A DNA stretch of 64,000 bases from an uncultured Eggerthella sp. Its GTDB lineage: Bacteria; Actinomycetota; Coriobacteriia; Coriobacteriales; Eggerthellaceae. Made by a program: the position numbers and the translations under genes. Shown here in pieces: positions 33,024 through 41,768 of the stretch (positions within the stretch are counted from its first letter, which is position 1; each line of letters starts with the position of its first letter). Location: assembly GCA_958431815.1 (NCBI GenBank), contig CAUASB010000005.1:62001-126000 (forward strand), given 5' to 3'. A model generated the notes under the pieces. It had not been told where the DNA came from. It saw nothing but the letters and a program-made list of their open reading frames with translations, and did not search any database.

Positions 33024-35212
33024 TGAAGGTTATTTGGCGGCTTTTCGTCAACGACATGAAGCGCATATTCGGCAACTTGGTTACTGGGCTCATTATCCTG
33101 GGCCTGGTTCTGCTGCCTTCCATTTTCAGCTGGTACAACGTGCTGGCCTGTTGGGACGTGTTCCATAACACGGGCAATTTGAAAGTTGCCGTGGTGAACA
33201 ACGATGAAGGGTACCAAAGCGACTTGGTGCCCCTGAAAGTGAACATGGGCGAACAGGTTTCCACGTCTCTTCTGGCGAACGACCAGATGGATTGGATTCT
33301 TACCGACGAAGATGACGCTATAGATGGCGCTAAATCGGGTAAGTACTATGCTGCGGTGGTTATCCCTGAAAGCTTCAGCAAGGACATGATGACGTTCTAT
33401 TCGGATGAGTCGTCCCATGCTGATTTGATCTACTACAGCAACGACAAGAAGAACGTGGTTGCACCGAAGCTGACCGACCAGGGCGCCAGCAAGGCATCGG
33501 ATATGGTGAACCAGGTGTTCACCAAGACCATCACCGAGGTTGGCCTAAATGTGGCGTCTTCGTTGCTGAAGTACTCAGACAATGCAAACCTCGATAGTAG
33601 ACTGGGCGATTTGGCCGATCATGTGAACTCGATGGGCGCTCAGATGTCCGATGCCTCGAAAACGCTGAAGACCTATGCTTCGGTGCTCGATGCGTCGCAG
33701 TCGCTGGTAACGGGCTCGGCGCAGCTGCTGGGCCAGGCGGGTGATTCTGCTTCGCAGGTTATGGATTCTGCCAACCAGGCAAAAGACTCGGTTTCTTCGA
33801 TGAGCGACGCGCTGAAGGCTTCGAACGATGTGTTAGGCCAGGCTATTGCGAACAGCGCTTCGGGCTACGATGGGCTTTCCAGCTCCATCGACGCTGCTTT
33901 CGCTTCTTCGGGCGATTTGGCCGGCTCTTCGGCAACGAATCTGCGTTCGCAGGCCGATTCGGTGAAGAGCAAGGCTGATCAGTTCGAGTCGCTCGCAGGC
34001 CAGATCGACGATTTGGCCGCCCAACAGACCGACCCCGATTTGCAGAAGACCCTTGAGGGCTTGGCGAAGCAGATGCATGTTTCCGCCGACTCCCAGGAAG
34101 CTCTGGCGAAGGGGCTCTCCGATGCTGCCGACGGCATCGAGAGCGGTAATGCCGATGCGCAGAGCAAGCATCAGGAGGTAAGCGGCCTGATCGACCAGGC
34201 GAAGCAGAGCGTGGGCGAGCTTTCCGACGACTACAACTCCACTATCAAGCCTCAGCTTGATACGTTGATGGGTCAGATTTCCTCCATGTCGAGCTCGCTT
34301 TCCTCGAGCGCTTCCACGCTTGATTCGGTGGGCGACGACCTGCAGAACGGTGCGGATTCCTTGTCCGAGCGCATAGCCACCTCAAAGCAGAAGCTGCTCG
34401 ACACGGCATCGGACCTTGATTCCTCCGCCGAGAAGTTCACCTCGCTTTCCGCTGCGATGTACGAAGCGCTTTCCTCGGGCGATATGGAGCAGCTGAAGAC
34501 GGTGCTGTACTCTGACCCGGATGCTTTGGCTTCTGCCTTGGCGGCGCCGGTTCAGCTTGAACGCCATGCGGTGTTCCCTGCAGAGAACTTCGGTTCCCAG
34601 ATGGCTCCGTTGTACACCACGCTGGGCTTGTGGGTTGGCTCGCTTCTGCTGGCTGTTGCCATCAAGGTGAACGTTTCCCGCAAGGCGCAATTGGAACTGG
34701 GCTATCCGAAACTTCACCAACTGTTCTTAGGGCGGTTCGGTGTGTTTGCATTCGTTTCGTTGTGCCAAACCACGGTGTTGGCGTTGGGCAACATGCTGTT
34801 CTTGCAAGTGCAGGTTGAAGAGCCGCTGCTGTACCTGATTTGTTTCTGGTTGGCGGGGTTGGTGTTCACGTTCATCATCTACACGTTGGTGGTGTCGTTT
34901 GCGAACTTGGGCAAGGCCATTGCCGTGTTCCTGCTTATCATCCAGGTCACGTCGGGCGGTGGCAGCTATCCGCTGCAGACGTTGCCCGACTTCTTCCAGT
35001 GGCTGAGCCCGTTCTTGCCGGCAACGCACGTTATCAGCGCTATGCGTGCAGCCATGATGGGCGTGTACTGCAACGACTTCTGGATAGAGATCGGTCAGCT
35101 TCTGCTGTTCGTGGTGCCGTTCTTGCTGTTGGGTTTGGTATTCAGAAAGCCTCTTATGAAGTTCCTGAACTGGTATGTCGAAAAGGTAGAAGAGTCGAAG
35201 CTGGTATGCTGA
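33023..35212 (+). CDS. YhgE/Pip family membrane protein, second of a pair
   Basis: A 729-residue paralogue of the preceding gene with the same plan: an N-terminal membrane segment (LVTGLIILGLVLLPSIFSWYNVLACWD), an extracellular Ser/Asp/Ala-rich region over about 170-500 that reads as coiled coil, and a C-terminal ABC2-like membrane domain. It lacks the C-terminal two-segment tail of its partner. The matching starts (PSIFSWYNVLACWDVFHNTGN against PSLYTWFNVVGFWDPYGNTGN) show they are duplicates. Tandem pairs suggest a heterodimer. Family members are linked to phage adsorption and to type VII-like secretion, but the role here is open. Confidence 0.86.
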   Translation: MKVIWRLFVNDMKRIFGNLVTGLIILGLVLLPSIFSWYNVLACWDVFHNTGNLKVAVVNNDEGYQSDLVPLKVNMGEQVSTSLLANDQMDWILTDEDDAIDGAKSGKYYAAVVIPESFSKDMMTFYSDESSHADLIYYSNDKKNVVAPKLTDQGASKASDMVNQVFTKTITEVGLNVASSLLKYSDNANLDSRLGDLADHVNSMGAQMSDASKTLKTYASVLDASQSLVTGSAQLLGQAGDSASQVMDSANQAKDSVSSMSDALKASNDVLGQAIANSASGYDGLSSSIDAAFASSGDLAGSSATNLRSQADSVKSKADQFESLAGQIDDLAAQQTDPDLQKTLEGLAKQMHVSADSQEALAKGLSDAADGIESGNADAQSKHQEVSGLIDQAKQSVGELSDDYNSTIKPQLDTLMGQISSMSSSLSSSASTLDSVGDDLQNGADSLSERIATSKQKLLDTASDLDSSAEKFTSLSAAMYEALSSGDMEQLKTVLYSDPDALASALAAPVQLERHAVFPAENFGSQMAPLYTTLGLWVGSLLLAVAIKVNVSRKAQLELGYPKLHQLFLGRFGVFAFVSLCQTTVLALGNMLFLQVQVEEPLLYLICFWLAGLVFTFIIYTLVVSFANLGKAIAVFLLIIQVTSGGGSYPLQTLPDFFQWLSPFLPATHVISAMRAAMMGVYCNDFWIEIGQLLLFVVPFLLLGLVFRKPLMKFLNWYVEKVEESKLVC

Positions 35213-35329
35213 TCCGGCGATTAATACGGTGCTTCAACGTCGTATGGACCAATCCCGCTGCGCTTTCTTGAGCCCCGAATCGTGCTTAGCTGCATTTGGT
35301 TCGAGTTTAGGAGCGCTGGGCTTCCTTAC

Positions 35330-35375
35330 GCGAAGAGCCTGCAGTCCCTATGGAGGATGCAGGCTCTTCGCTTTT
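35330..35375 (+). terminator. Terminator of the YhgE/Pip operon
   Basis: GCGAAGAGCCTGCA (35330-35343) pairs perfectly with TGCAGGCTCTTCGC (35358-35371), followed by TTTT. It is 115 bases after the stop. Confidence 0.9.
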
Positions 35376-35396
35376 AGGCTTGCGTTACCGGTATGG

Positions 35397-35424
35397 AAAA
35401 GGCGACCGTAACAGGTCGCCTTTT
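35397..35424. terminator. Bidirectional terminator at the 3' end of the NimA-like gene
   Basis: AAAAGGCGACC (35397-35407) and GGTCGCCTTTT (35414-35424) form a symmetric hairpin with a 6-base loop. It lies four bases after the minus-strand stop at 35428. Confidence 0.9.
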
Positions 35425-35427
35425 GGC

Positions 35428-35955
35428 TTATGCGCGTTGTTTGCCGGTGAATGTGTCTATGTCGATGCAGTAGATATTGGTGCGGGCCAGGGCTTGGTCG
35501 GTGAACCCGGCGCTGGCTTCGGGTGCCAAGTGGTGCATGATGCGGGTGAGGCCGTAGCGTTTGGCATCGGTGCCCTGAATGCGATGGACGGTGCCCGTGC
35601 CCATGATACTGCGATAGGCGTAGGAGTATGCGCAGGCATAAGGGCCGTCGATCACGCCGTCTTCGATGTCCATTTCGATGGCAACGCGCGGTTCACGATT
35701 GAACAAATCAGCCTTGCGCCCTTCAGCGGCGGAATGAACCCACAAGGCCAAGCGCGGGGTAGGGGCGGCGTTGCCGGGGCTTTCGGGATCGGCCCAATCG
35801 TAGCCGAAGCTCATGGGAACGATGAACATGCCCTCTTCGTCGAATGCGCCGATGCGCACCGTGTGGCATGCTTCAACGATGGCATGCAGTTGGTCGACGT
35901 TGCGCACTTGGCGGCTTGCTTGGCGCATGGGGCGGTGCAGTGGTTCGTTTTCCAT
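35428..35955 (-). CDS. NimA-like pyridoxamine 5'-phosphate oxidase family protein
   Basis: A 175-residue split-barrel flavin-binding protein. HRPMRQASRQVRNVDQLHAIVEACHTVRIGAFDEEGMFIVPMSFGYDW matches the start of nitroimidazole-resistance NimA-like proteins. ALWVHSAAEGRKADLFNREPRVAIEMDIE is the flavin-contact block. It may reduce small molecules with FMN. Resistance to nitroimidazoles cannot be concluded. The start ATG 35955 follows AGGAGG. An in-frame ATG 45 bases upstream has no ribosome site. Confidence 0.85.
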   Translation of the reverse strand: MENEPLHRPMRQASRQVRNVDQLHAIVEACHTVRIGAFDEEGMFIVPMSFGYDWADPESPGNAAPTPRLALWVHSAAEGRKADLFNREPRVAIEMDIEDGVIDGPYACAYSYAYRSIMGTGTVHRIQGTDAKRYGLTRIMHHLAPEASAGFTDQALARTNIYCIDIDTFTGKQRA

Positions 35956-36185
35956 GGGTCCTCCTGTTTCGTTCTGACACGATGGTAGCAAAGAAAGCAA
36001 TTGCCGCCCAAATCCTTTGCGGGATTGCCATTTTGCCTTTCGGGATTCTTTTCACCCACGTTTCGCTGTGCGATCTTCTTTTCCTGCGGCAAGAACGCCG
36101 CGTTTTTCAATTCTTTGCGCCAGCTTTCTTCCTGCCCTCCCTTGCTTTTCCCATCTGGCCAGTAGCGTGATCCCTGCCAGGTTAA

Positions 36186-36200
36186 TTTCGTTGTACGAAA
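36186..36200. promoter_or_regulatory. Candidate operator of the toxin-antitoxin-like pair
   Basis: TTTCGT-TGT-ACGAAA is a perfect inverted repeat. It ends three bases before the GGGAGGGAGG ribosome site of the first gene. A ribbon-helix-helix antitoxin could bind here to repress its own operon. Confidence 0.5.
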
Positions 36201-36219
36201 AAGGGAGGGAGGATATACT

Positions 36220-36549
36220 TTGGATAAACTGATAATTCATCCACATGCGTTTAAGCACGGTTTATCAGTACACCAAATCGTGGAAGCATGGGAAGATCCT
36301 CTGGGCATAAAGCGTCCAAGAGACGATACCTATTGGGTTGCCATTGGTTTTGACTTAAAGGGGAATGGAATCGAGCTGGTTGCTGCGCAATCTGCTGATG
36401 GCTCGTATTTGATATTCCATGCGAACAGTCCAATAAGCATCTCAGTTCAGCAGGAGCTGAAGATCAAAAAAGGGAAAAGAGGCGGTCATGCAAGCGGGAA
36501 AAGGCGTAACGAAGACAAGCGTTGCCGTTCTGCAAGAAGGCGACCTTAG
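36220..36549 (+). CDS. Small putative toxin, first gene of a TA-like pair
   Basis: A 109-residue protein beginning LIIHPHAFKHGLSVHQIVEAWEDPL, then YWVAIGFDLKGNGIELVAAQSADGSYLIFHA. The order HxHAxKHGLS..I..AW followed by three strands resembles small BrnT-like or DUF4258-like RNase-fold toxins. This is a fold-level impression. The start is TTG 36220 with GGGAGGGAGG 8 bases upstream. The last 25 residues are a basic tail (GKRRNEDKRCRSARRRP) that overlaps the next gene by 62 bases. They are unlike the rest and may be translational run-on or a recent frameshift. Confidence 0.68.
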   Translation: MDKLIIHPHAFKHGLSVHQIVEAWEDPLGIKRPRDDTYWVAIGFDLKGNGIELVAAQSADGSYLIFHANSPISISVQQELKIKKGKRGGHASGKRRNEDKRCRSARRRP

Positions 36550-36832
36550 CGGGGGATTCGTTTTACGTAACGGGGAGGTTCTCAAGGAAGAGGACATTCC
36601 TGCCATTTGCGAAAACATCGAAAAGGGCGTATTTCCTGGGGAAAACTGGTCAGGTGAGCCGATAGTAGGCCGTCCGTTGAAATTCGGCGAGGAAATGAAG
36701 CAAGTGGGCTTCAAGGAGCCGCTTAACAAGATAGCGGCTATTGATGCGCGGGCAGCGCAATTGGGCATGAAGCGATCTGATTATCTACGTCATTTGGTTG
36801 ACGAAGATTTGGCGCGCGCAGGGGTGGCATAG
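36488..36832 (+). CDS. Putative antitoxin with C-terminal ribbon-helix-helix-like motif
   Basis: A 114-residue acidic protein. The N-terminal half (TSVAVLQEGDLSGGFVLRNGEVLKEEDIPAICENIEKGVFPG) is not recognised. The C-terminus NKIAAIDARAAQLGMKRSDYLRHLVDEDLARAG reads as the two helices of a CopG/Arc-type DNA-binding or dimerisation unit. The gene order toxin then antitoxin is reversed from the common order but occurs in BrnT-BrnA and HigBA pairs. It starts at ATG 36488 inside the toxin gene, with AGAGGCGG upstream, and ends before a strong terminator. Confidence 0.7.
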   Translation: MQAGKGVTKTSVAVLQEGDLSGGFVLRNGEVLKEEDIPAICENIEKGVFPGENWSGEPIVGRPLKFGEEMKQVGFKEPLNKIAAIDARAAQLGMKRSDYLRHLVDEDLARAGVA

Positions 36833-36875
36833 GGTTTCTGGCTGTTTTGGGATGCGCAATGAAAAGAGGCGTTTG

Positions 36876-36910
36876 AGCGGAGTCGTTTGTCGGCTCCGCT
36901 TTTTTTGTTT
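36876..36910 (+). terminator. Terminator of the TA-like pair
   Basis: AGCGGAG (36876-36882) pairs with CTCCGCT (36894-36900), followed by TTTTTTGTTTT. Confidence 0.9.
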
Positions 36911-36912
36911 TA

Positions 36913-36921
36913 GGGGGGGGG
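36913..36921 (+). repeat. Nine-G homopolymer before the M6 protease gene
   Basis: Nine consecutive G residues lie about 100 bases before the protease start, directly after the preceding T run. Such tracts change length by slippage and can alter promoter spacing. Confidence 0.6.
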
Positions 36922-37021
36922 TAGCGCTTTTGCTTGTGCCCATTGCCCATTTTGATACGTTTTTGGTACGTTAGCGGCGGTGAAATGAAGCATCTAACGT
37001 ATACACAAAGATTGGATCTTG

Positions 37022-40000
37022 ATGTTCCGTACCGCTTTTACCGGATTGCGTTCGTATTGTGCCGCCGCTCTTGTTGCTGCTGCGTGCCTGTTCGTGGGAT
37101 TGCCTTCGGTGGCTTTCGCCTCGTGCATACCCACTCAGGACGATTTTGCCGCCTATGAGGCCGATGGCACGCTTGAACAGCGCCAAGCCTATATGGAAAA
37201 CCTGGGCAACGATTCGTTCGACAGCAACTTGGTGCAAAGCTTGAAGGAGCGTCAAAGCTCGCCGAATGCGCGCAGTCTGCGCAGCTGGGTTCCTTCCGCT
37301 TGGGCAAGCGGCATGCCGCTTCAGGGCACGGCGAAGGTTCTGGCCATCCGTGTGGCATTCCCCGCTGAAGGCGACCAGCCTGCCATGGGCTTCGAAGACA
37401 GCGACTCCCTTGAAGCGCTGCAAGCCATGTTCAACGGATCTGCTGGCGAAGCGCCTTATGAAAGCCTGAACGCCTACTATACGCGTTCTTCCTATGGTGC
37501 CTTGAAGTTCGATGGGAAGGCGTACGACTATACGGCGCAGCATTGCCGCGACTATTACACCAACAACGTTGATGGTTTGTTCTATGAGGCGGTTTCCGCA
37601 TTGGCAAAACAGGGCGTTGACATTGCTTCGTTCGACGGCAACGGCGACAAGATGATTGACGGCGTGTACATCCATTTCGGCGGCGAAACCACCGGCTGGG
37701 GTACTACGTGGTGGAGCAACGAACGCCATGCGCAGAACACCCAGGAAATTGAAGGCACCGGCGTTTCCTTGGGCAACGAAGTATTGCTCCATGAGCCTTC
37801 GGACAACGCCGAAACCGTGCGCACCGTTATCCACGAAACGGGCCACTGCCTGGGCTTGCCTGATTACTATCCCTACCACTCCAGTTCGGTTGCGGTCTCT
37901 TCGGGCATCAACACCTATGACATGATGTACAACAATGTTGGCGACCAGTGCGCGCTTTCGAAGTGGATCCTTGGTTGGATCCCCGACTCGGCGATAACCC
38001 GCGTCAAGGTGAGCAGCGATGGCGTGCTGGTGAAGCGCGGCAACGAAGAGCCGCAGCATTACGACGGCTCTGTTTCGGAAGTGCTGAAGTCGATGGATCT
38101 GAGCGATTCTGAGACGGGTGGGTTCGTTGCCGTTGCGGGCGATAAAACCTCGTGCACCGATGGGAAGAGCTTCGACATTTTCGATGACGATGGCCTGCTT
38201 TCCTCGTTCTATCTGCTGCAATACGACACCAAAACGGCGAACCAGAACATAATCCAAGTACCAGATGGCGGCGCTTTGCGCGTGTACCGCGTACAGGCGG
38301 AACTCAATGATGAAGGCACTGATTTCCAGAAGGCCAATGCGTATAACCCGGATGATAATAAGTTCATCGAGGCGTTGACTTTGAGCAATACCGACTTCCA
38401 TCAGATGGAACAGGGTGGTTCCGTAACGCCTTTTACCACGCCTTCTACCAATTTCTTCGAGAATCTGGGGTTGGGCTTCACGGGCATTTCGCTGGAGTAC
38501 GGGCAAGACGAAAACGGGCAGGACACCGCAACGGTTTCCTATGCGGAGAGCAGCCCGGTTGACCCTTCGGAATTCTCGGCTAAGCTGGTCGACGACTCTG
38601 CGGTGCAGTGCATTGACGACAGAGAGCTTTCGTTTTCCATTCCCGTATCGTATTACGAGGACCCGAACTTAGATCCGCTGATTCAATTCGGGGAGTATCC
38701 GATCACTGCGCGCCTGAGCAGCACTGATGGCGTATTCCGAGTGTCGTGGTCGCTTGATCCGACCGAGTTCACGCCTGGCACTAAAGCCGATTTGATTTTG
38801 CCCGAGGGCTTGTTCGTTTTGGGTCGCGATTCTTCTGGTCCGATATATTCTCCCGAAGTGCGCATTCCCCTTACAGTAGGCGGGGACAGCGAGCTGGCTC
38901 CGGAGACAACGGGAACGTATCCGAGCACTGCAATTCCGGGTGAGCAGTTCCGTGAGCCTATTTCGAACGCCCTTACCCTGAGCGACGGTACGAAAGTGTT
39001 CTTCCAAGGGCGCACTTTTAATTCTGCGTTTGAAGGGGAGGGCCCCTATCCGGATGATTGCCTGTTGGTGAACCGCATCTCGGCTTCTGACGTTGCGCAG
39101 TGTTCAACTGCTTGCGTCCAAGGTACCGAAGGAGATGATGGCATTAAATGGCTTTCGAAGCATGGCGTGTATGGTCAGAGCAATGCTGTTTTTGAGGCGA
39201 AACTCCTTGATGACAATACCGCGGTGTTGAGCCTACAAGGCTCCAACGATGCACCGAAGTGGTATGCCTGGATCGATCTTACCCAGGATAAGCTCATCGC
39301 CGAAGCGAAAACGGAAGCGTTCAATCCCGTCCTTCTGTCTTGCGGGGGTTCGTTGGTTGAAGCTCAGCGTTATTCGGCGGGAGTGATGCTTAAGAAGCTT
39401 GACGTTAAGGGCGATGGGGACTTGCAGACATCGTACGCGCTAATCTCGAGTGCTGATGGTGCTATGGACGCGGGCAATTCGAATTGTGTCGTCTACCGAG
39501 GAAATAATGGAGACACTCCTGGCTATAGGGTAAAGGTGCTTTCTCATGACGCGTTGAATGCACTGGATTTCTACGGAAACGTAGACGATGCTTTCAGCAA
39601 TTCTGTTGCATTTTCGGATATCGATAGCATTTACGACTTTACTGCTGAAGATGCTGCCGCTCTTGATGCGATTGCGGTAACAGATAGCTCGATAGTGATG
39701 GCCGGCCGCGAAATCGATACTTCAGCTACCGGCGCGGCTCCTCTGGTTAGCACTTTGACGAAGTATTCGCTCGATGGGACTGAACTTTCGAAGTGCCAGT
39801 TTGCCAATAGAATCGATTCGGAAAGCGCCAAGGTTCGTCTTTTGACGGGAGAGGCGGGTAATGTGGTTGCCTGCCTGTACCCTGATTTCTTAGCGGGTCG
39901 ATCAATGGAGCAAGCCTACGAGCTCGCATTCTTCGATTCGGACCTGAGCACGGTAAAGTACGGCGTTTCGTTCTGCGGTCCTAGTGGTTTTTGGAAGGGG

Positions 40001-40327
40001 ACCAAGTACGTAAGCGTGGGTCTTAGTTCCTTTAGCTCTTCATGGGACAAAACCGACCAGGTACGCTATGACATCTACCAGGGCTTAAGCGCTGGAACCG
40101 ATCCTGCTGGTCCCGACGTCCCTAACCCGAACCCGGGCTCGGGAGCCGGGTCGGGCGCGGACTCCAACGGGGGTAGCGGATCCGATTCCGGTGCTAACGG
40201 CGCCGCGCCTAGTGTTTCAGCCAAGACGGGCGATTCTGCTGTTGAGCTTGTTGCTGTGCTTGCTGCGTTGTGTTCGGCAACGGTTGCCGTTGCTGCGAAG
40301 AAGCGTCGTAGGACCACGCATAAATAG
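37022..40327 (+). CDS. Secreted, surface-anchored M6-family metalloprotease
   Basis: An 1101-residue exported protein. The signal peptide (about 1-35) has RSYCAAALVAAACLFVGLPS and a cleavage-like SVAFAS. The M6 catalytic domain lies at about 90-420, with zinc ligands in VIHETGHCLGLPDYY (HExxH, His271 and His275 by my count). Beta-rich, low-similarity domains follow. At about 1035-1068 there is a Pro/Gly/Ser/Asn linker. The end has KTGD, a hydrophobic span (VELVAVLAALCSATVAVA) and KKRRR, a sortase-type anchor with a degenerate motif. M6 proteases include immune inhibitor A and degrade host or dietary proteins. The start ATG 37022 has only a weak ribosome site. A TTG lies three bases before. 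Confidence 0.9.
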   Translation: MFRTAFTGLRSYCAAALVAAACLFVGLPSVAFASCIPTQDDFAAYEADGTLEQRQAYMENLGNDSFDSNLVQSLKERQSSPNARSLRSWVPSAWASGMPLQGTAKVLAIRVAFPAEGDQPAMGFEDSDSLEALQAMFNGSAGEAPYESLNAYYTRSSYGALKFDGKAYDYTAQHCRDYYTNNVDGLFYEAVSALAKQGVDIASFDGNGDKMIDGVYIHFGGETTGWGTTWWSNERHAQNTQEIEGTGVSLGNEVLLHEPSDNAETVRTVIHETGHCLGLPDYYPYHSSSVAVSSGINTYDMMYNNVGDQCALSKWILGWIPDSAITRVKVSSDGVLVKRGNEEPQHYDGSVSEVLKSMDLSDSETGGFVAVAGDKTSCTDGKSFDIFDDDGLLSSFYLLQYDTKTANQNIIQVPDGGALRVYRVQAELNDEGTDFQKANAYNPDDNKFIEALTLSNTDFHQMEQGGSVTPFTTPSTNFFENLGLGFTGISLEYGQDENGQDTATVSYAESSPVDPSEFSAKLVDDSAVQCIDDRELSFSIPVSYYEDPNLDPLIQFGEYPITARLSSTDGVFRVSWSLDPTEFTPGTKADLILPEGLFVLGRDSSGPIYSPEVRIPLTVGGDSELAPETTGTYPSTAIPGEQFREPISNALTLSDGTKVFFQGRTFNSAFEGEGPYPDDCLLVNRISASDVAQCSTACVQGTEGDDGIKWLSKHGVYGQSNAVFEAKLLDDNTAVLSLQGSNDAPKWYAWIDLTQDKLIAEAKTEAFNPVLLSCGGSLVEAQRYSAGVMLKKLDVKGDGDLQTSYALISSADGAMDAGNSNCVVYRGNNGDTPGYRVKVLSHDALNALDFYGNVDDAFSNSVAFSDIDSIYDFTAEDAAALDAIAVTDSSIVMAGREIDTSATGAAPLVSTLTKYSLDGTELSKCQFANRIDSESAKVRLLTGEAGNVVACLYPDFLAGRSMEQAYELAFFDSDLSTVKYGVSFCGPSGFWKGTKYVSVGLSSFSSSWDKTDQVRYDIYQGLSAGTDPAGPDVPNPNPGSGAGSGADSNGGSGSDSGANGAAPSVSAKTGDSAVELVAVLAALCSATVAVAAKKRRRTTHK

Positions 40328-40384
40328 GTTTGTTTGCTATTGGTTTTTCTTTTAGGAAGAATTCCGATAGGGGAATAAGGAATA

Positions 40385-40484
40385 ACCACGCTATCGGTTA
40401 TACATATATCTGATAGCGTGGTATTCTCTACTGCGTATAAAAGCAACGCTTGGGTTCGCTTCATGCTGGGCCCGGGCGTTTTTT
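40385..40484 (+). promoter_or_regulatory. Two-hairpin leader with terminator before the dehydrogenase
   Basis: Hairpin 1 pairs ACCACGCTATC (40385-40395) with GATAGCGTGGT (40412-40422). Hairpin 2 pairs AACGCTTGGG (40445-40454) with CCCGGGCGTT (40471-40480), allowing two G-U pairs, and runs into TTTTTT. It may simply end the M6 transcript. However, only 27 bases separate it from the AAGGAGGTT ribosome site of the next gene, too few for a full promoter plus leader. Attenuation is therefore possible. Confidence 0.6.
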
Positions 40485-40526
40485 CGGAATATGGCCGGAA
40501 GGTCATCCGTTAAGGAGGTTGTTGAG

Positions 40527-41768
40527 TTGGTAAACGTAGAAGAGCTGCGCAAGGCTCCTATCGCCGTTCTGGGCGGTGGCGCTGTTGGTAAGACCTGTGG
40601 CGCCGATTGTGCGCTGGCGGGTCAGGAAGTTCGCATTTGCGACCTTGACCCGTTCTTCGACAAGGCACTGGGCACGGTAATGCGCACCGGCATCACCCTG
40701 CAGGACAAGGCACCGGGAACGCAGACCAAGTACGGTTTCCGCCGCATGGGCAAGGGCGAATTCGCCATGGCAACCAACTCTGTTGCCGAAGCCGTGAAGG
40801 GTGCCAAGCTCATTATCGTGGGCATTCCCTCCATCGCTCATGAAGTGTTCTTCCGCGAGCTTATCCCTGCGTTGGAAGACGGCCAGATCATCCACATCAT
40901 CCCCGACAACTACGGCAGCCTGAAGCTGCGCAAGATGATGCGTGAAATGGGCTGCACCAAAAACGTTATCATCGGCGGTTGGTCGAGCGCTCCTTACGGC
41001 ACGCGCGTAGACACCGAGGGTGGCGTTGCCAAGCCCACGTGCTCGCTGGTGTACCGCGCCATCACCCTGCGCGGCGCTGCGCTCCCCGCTAAGGACACCG
41101 AAGATTTCGTTGAAAGCTCCAAGGCACTGGGCTGCTTCGATGCCATCACCGAAGGTGACGGCGCCGTATGCGGCGATACCGTTATGGACATCGGCTTCTC
41201 TAACGTGAACCCCGTTATCCATGTTCCCGGCACCGTTCTGGGCGTTTCCACGATGGAAAACTTCGGCACTGTTCTTGATAAGAACATCCACGACTACTCC
41301 ATCTACTCCCATTCCTTCTGCCCCTCCATTTCCGAGGTTCAGTACCAGTTCTACAACGAGGAAATTGCCTTGGCAGAGGCTATGGGCGTTGGCATTCAGC
41401 CGTTCAAGAAGGAAGTGTTCTACCAGCGTACTAGCGTTCTGGGCGAAGAGTACATGGGCGAAGGCTGCATCGTTCCCTTCGAAGAGCAGTGGGAAGTTGG
41501 CTTTGCCACCGGCCCGTTCACCATCAAGAACCGCTACGTTACCGAAGACGTTCCTGTTGGCTGCCATGTGTACCATGAGCTGGGCAAGAAGTTCGGCGTA
41601 CCTACGCCCATCATCGACTCGATGATTGTTCTGGGTGGCGTTATGAACAAGACCAACTTCTTCGAAACCGGCCTGACGCTCGAAGAGCTGGGCATTGGTC
41701 ACATGACGAAGGAACAGATGCAGGCTTACCTGCGCGAGGGCGAATACGTTGCCCCCGAAGGCGAGTAA
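40527..41768 (+). CDS. Opine/octopine dehydrogenase-like NAD(P) enzyme
   Basis: A 413-residue protein. IAVLGGGAVGKTCGADCALAGQEVRICDLD is an N-terminal Rossmann domain. KLIIVGIPSIAHEVFFRELIPAL and IIHIIPDNYGSLKLRKMM follow the pattern of octopine/nopaline dehydrogenases. The C-terminal half (VNPVIHVPGTVLGVSTMENFG, SEVQYQFYNEEIALAEAMGVG) matches their helical domain with a conserved His. These enzymes reductively join an amino acid to a keto acid, or do the reverse. The start is TTG 40527, 6 bases after AAGGAGGTT; an upstream ATG at 40491 lies within the terminator flank. It is immediately followed by a racemase-like gene. Confidence 0.83.
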   Translation: MVNVEELRKAPIAVLGGGAVGKTCGADCALAGQEVRICDLDPFFDKALGTVMRTGITLQDKAPGTQTKYGFRRMGKGEFAMATNSVAEAVKGAKLIIVGIPSIAHEVFFRELIPALEDGQIIHIIPDNYGSLKLRKMMREMGCTKNVIIGGWSSAPYGTRVDTEGGVAKPTCSLVYRAITLRGAALPAKDTEDFVESSKALGCFDAITEGDGAVCGDTVMDIGFSNVNPVIHVPGTVLGVSTMENFGTVLDKNIHDYSIYSHSFCPSISEVQYQFYNEEIALAEAMGVGIQPFKKEVFYQRTSVLGEEYMGEGCIVPFEEQWEVGFATGPFTIKNRYVTEDVPVGCHVYHELGKKFGVPTPIIDSMIVLGGVMNKTNFFETGLTLEELGIGHMTKEQMQAYLREGEYVAPEGE

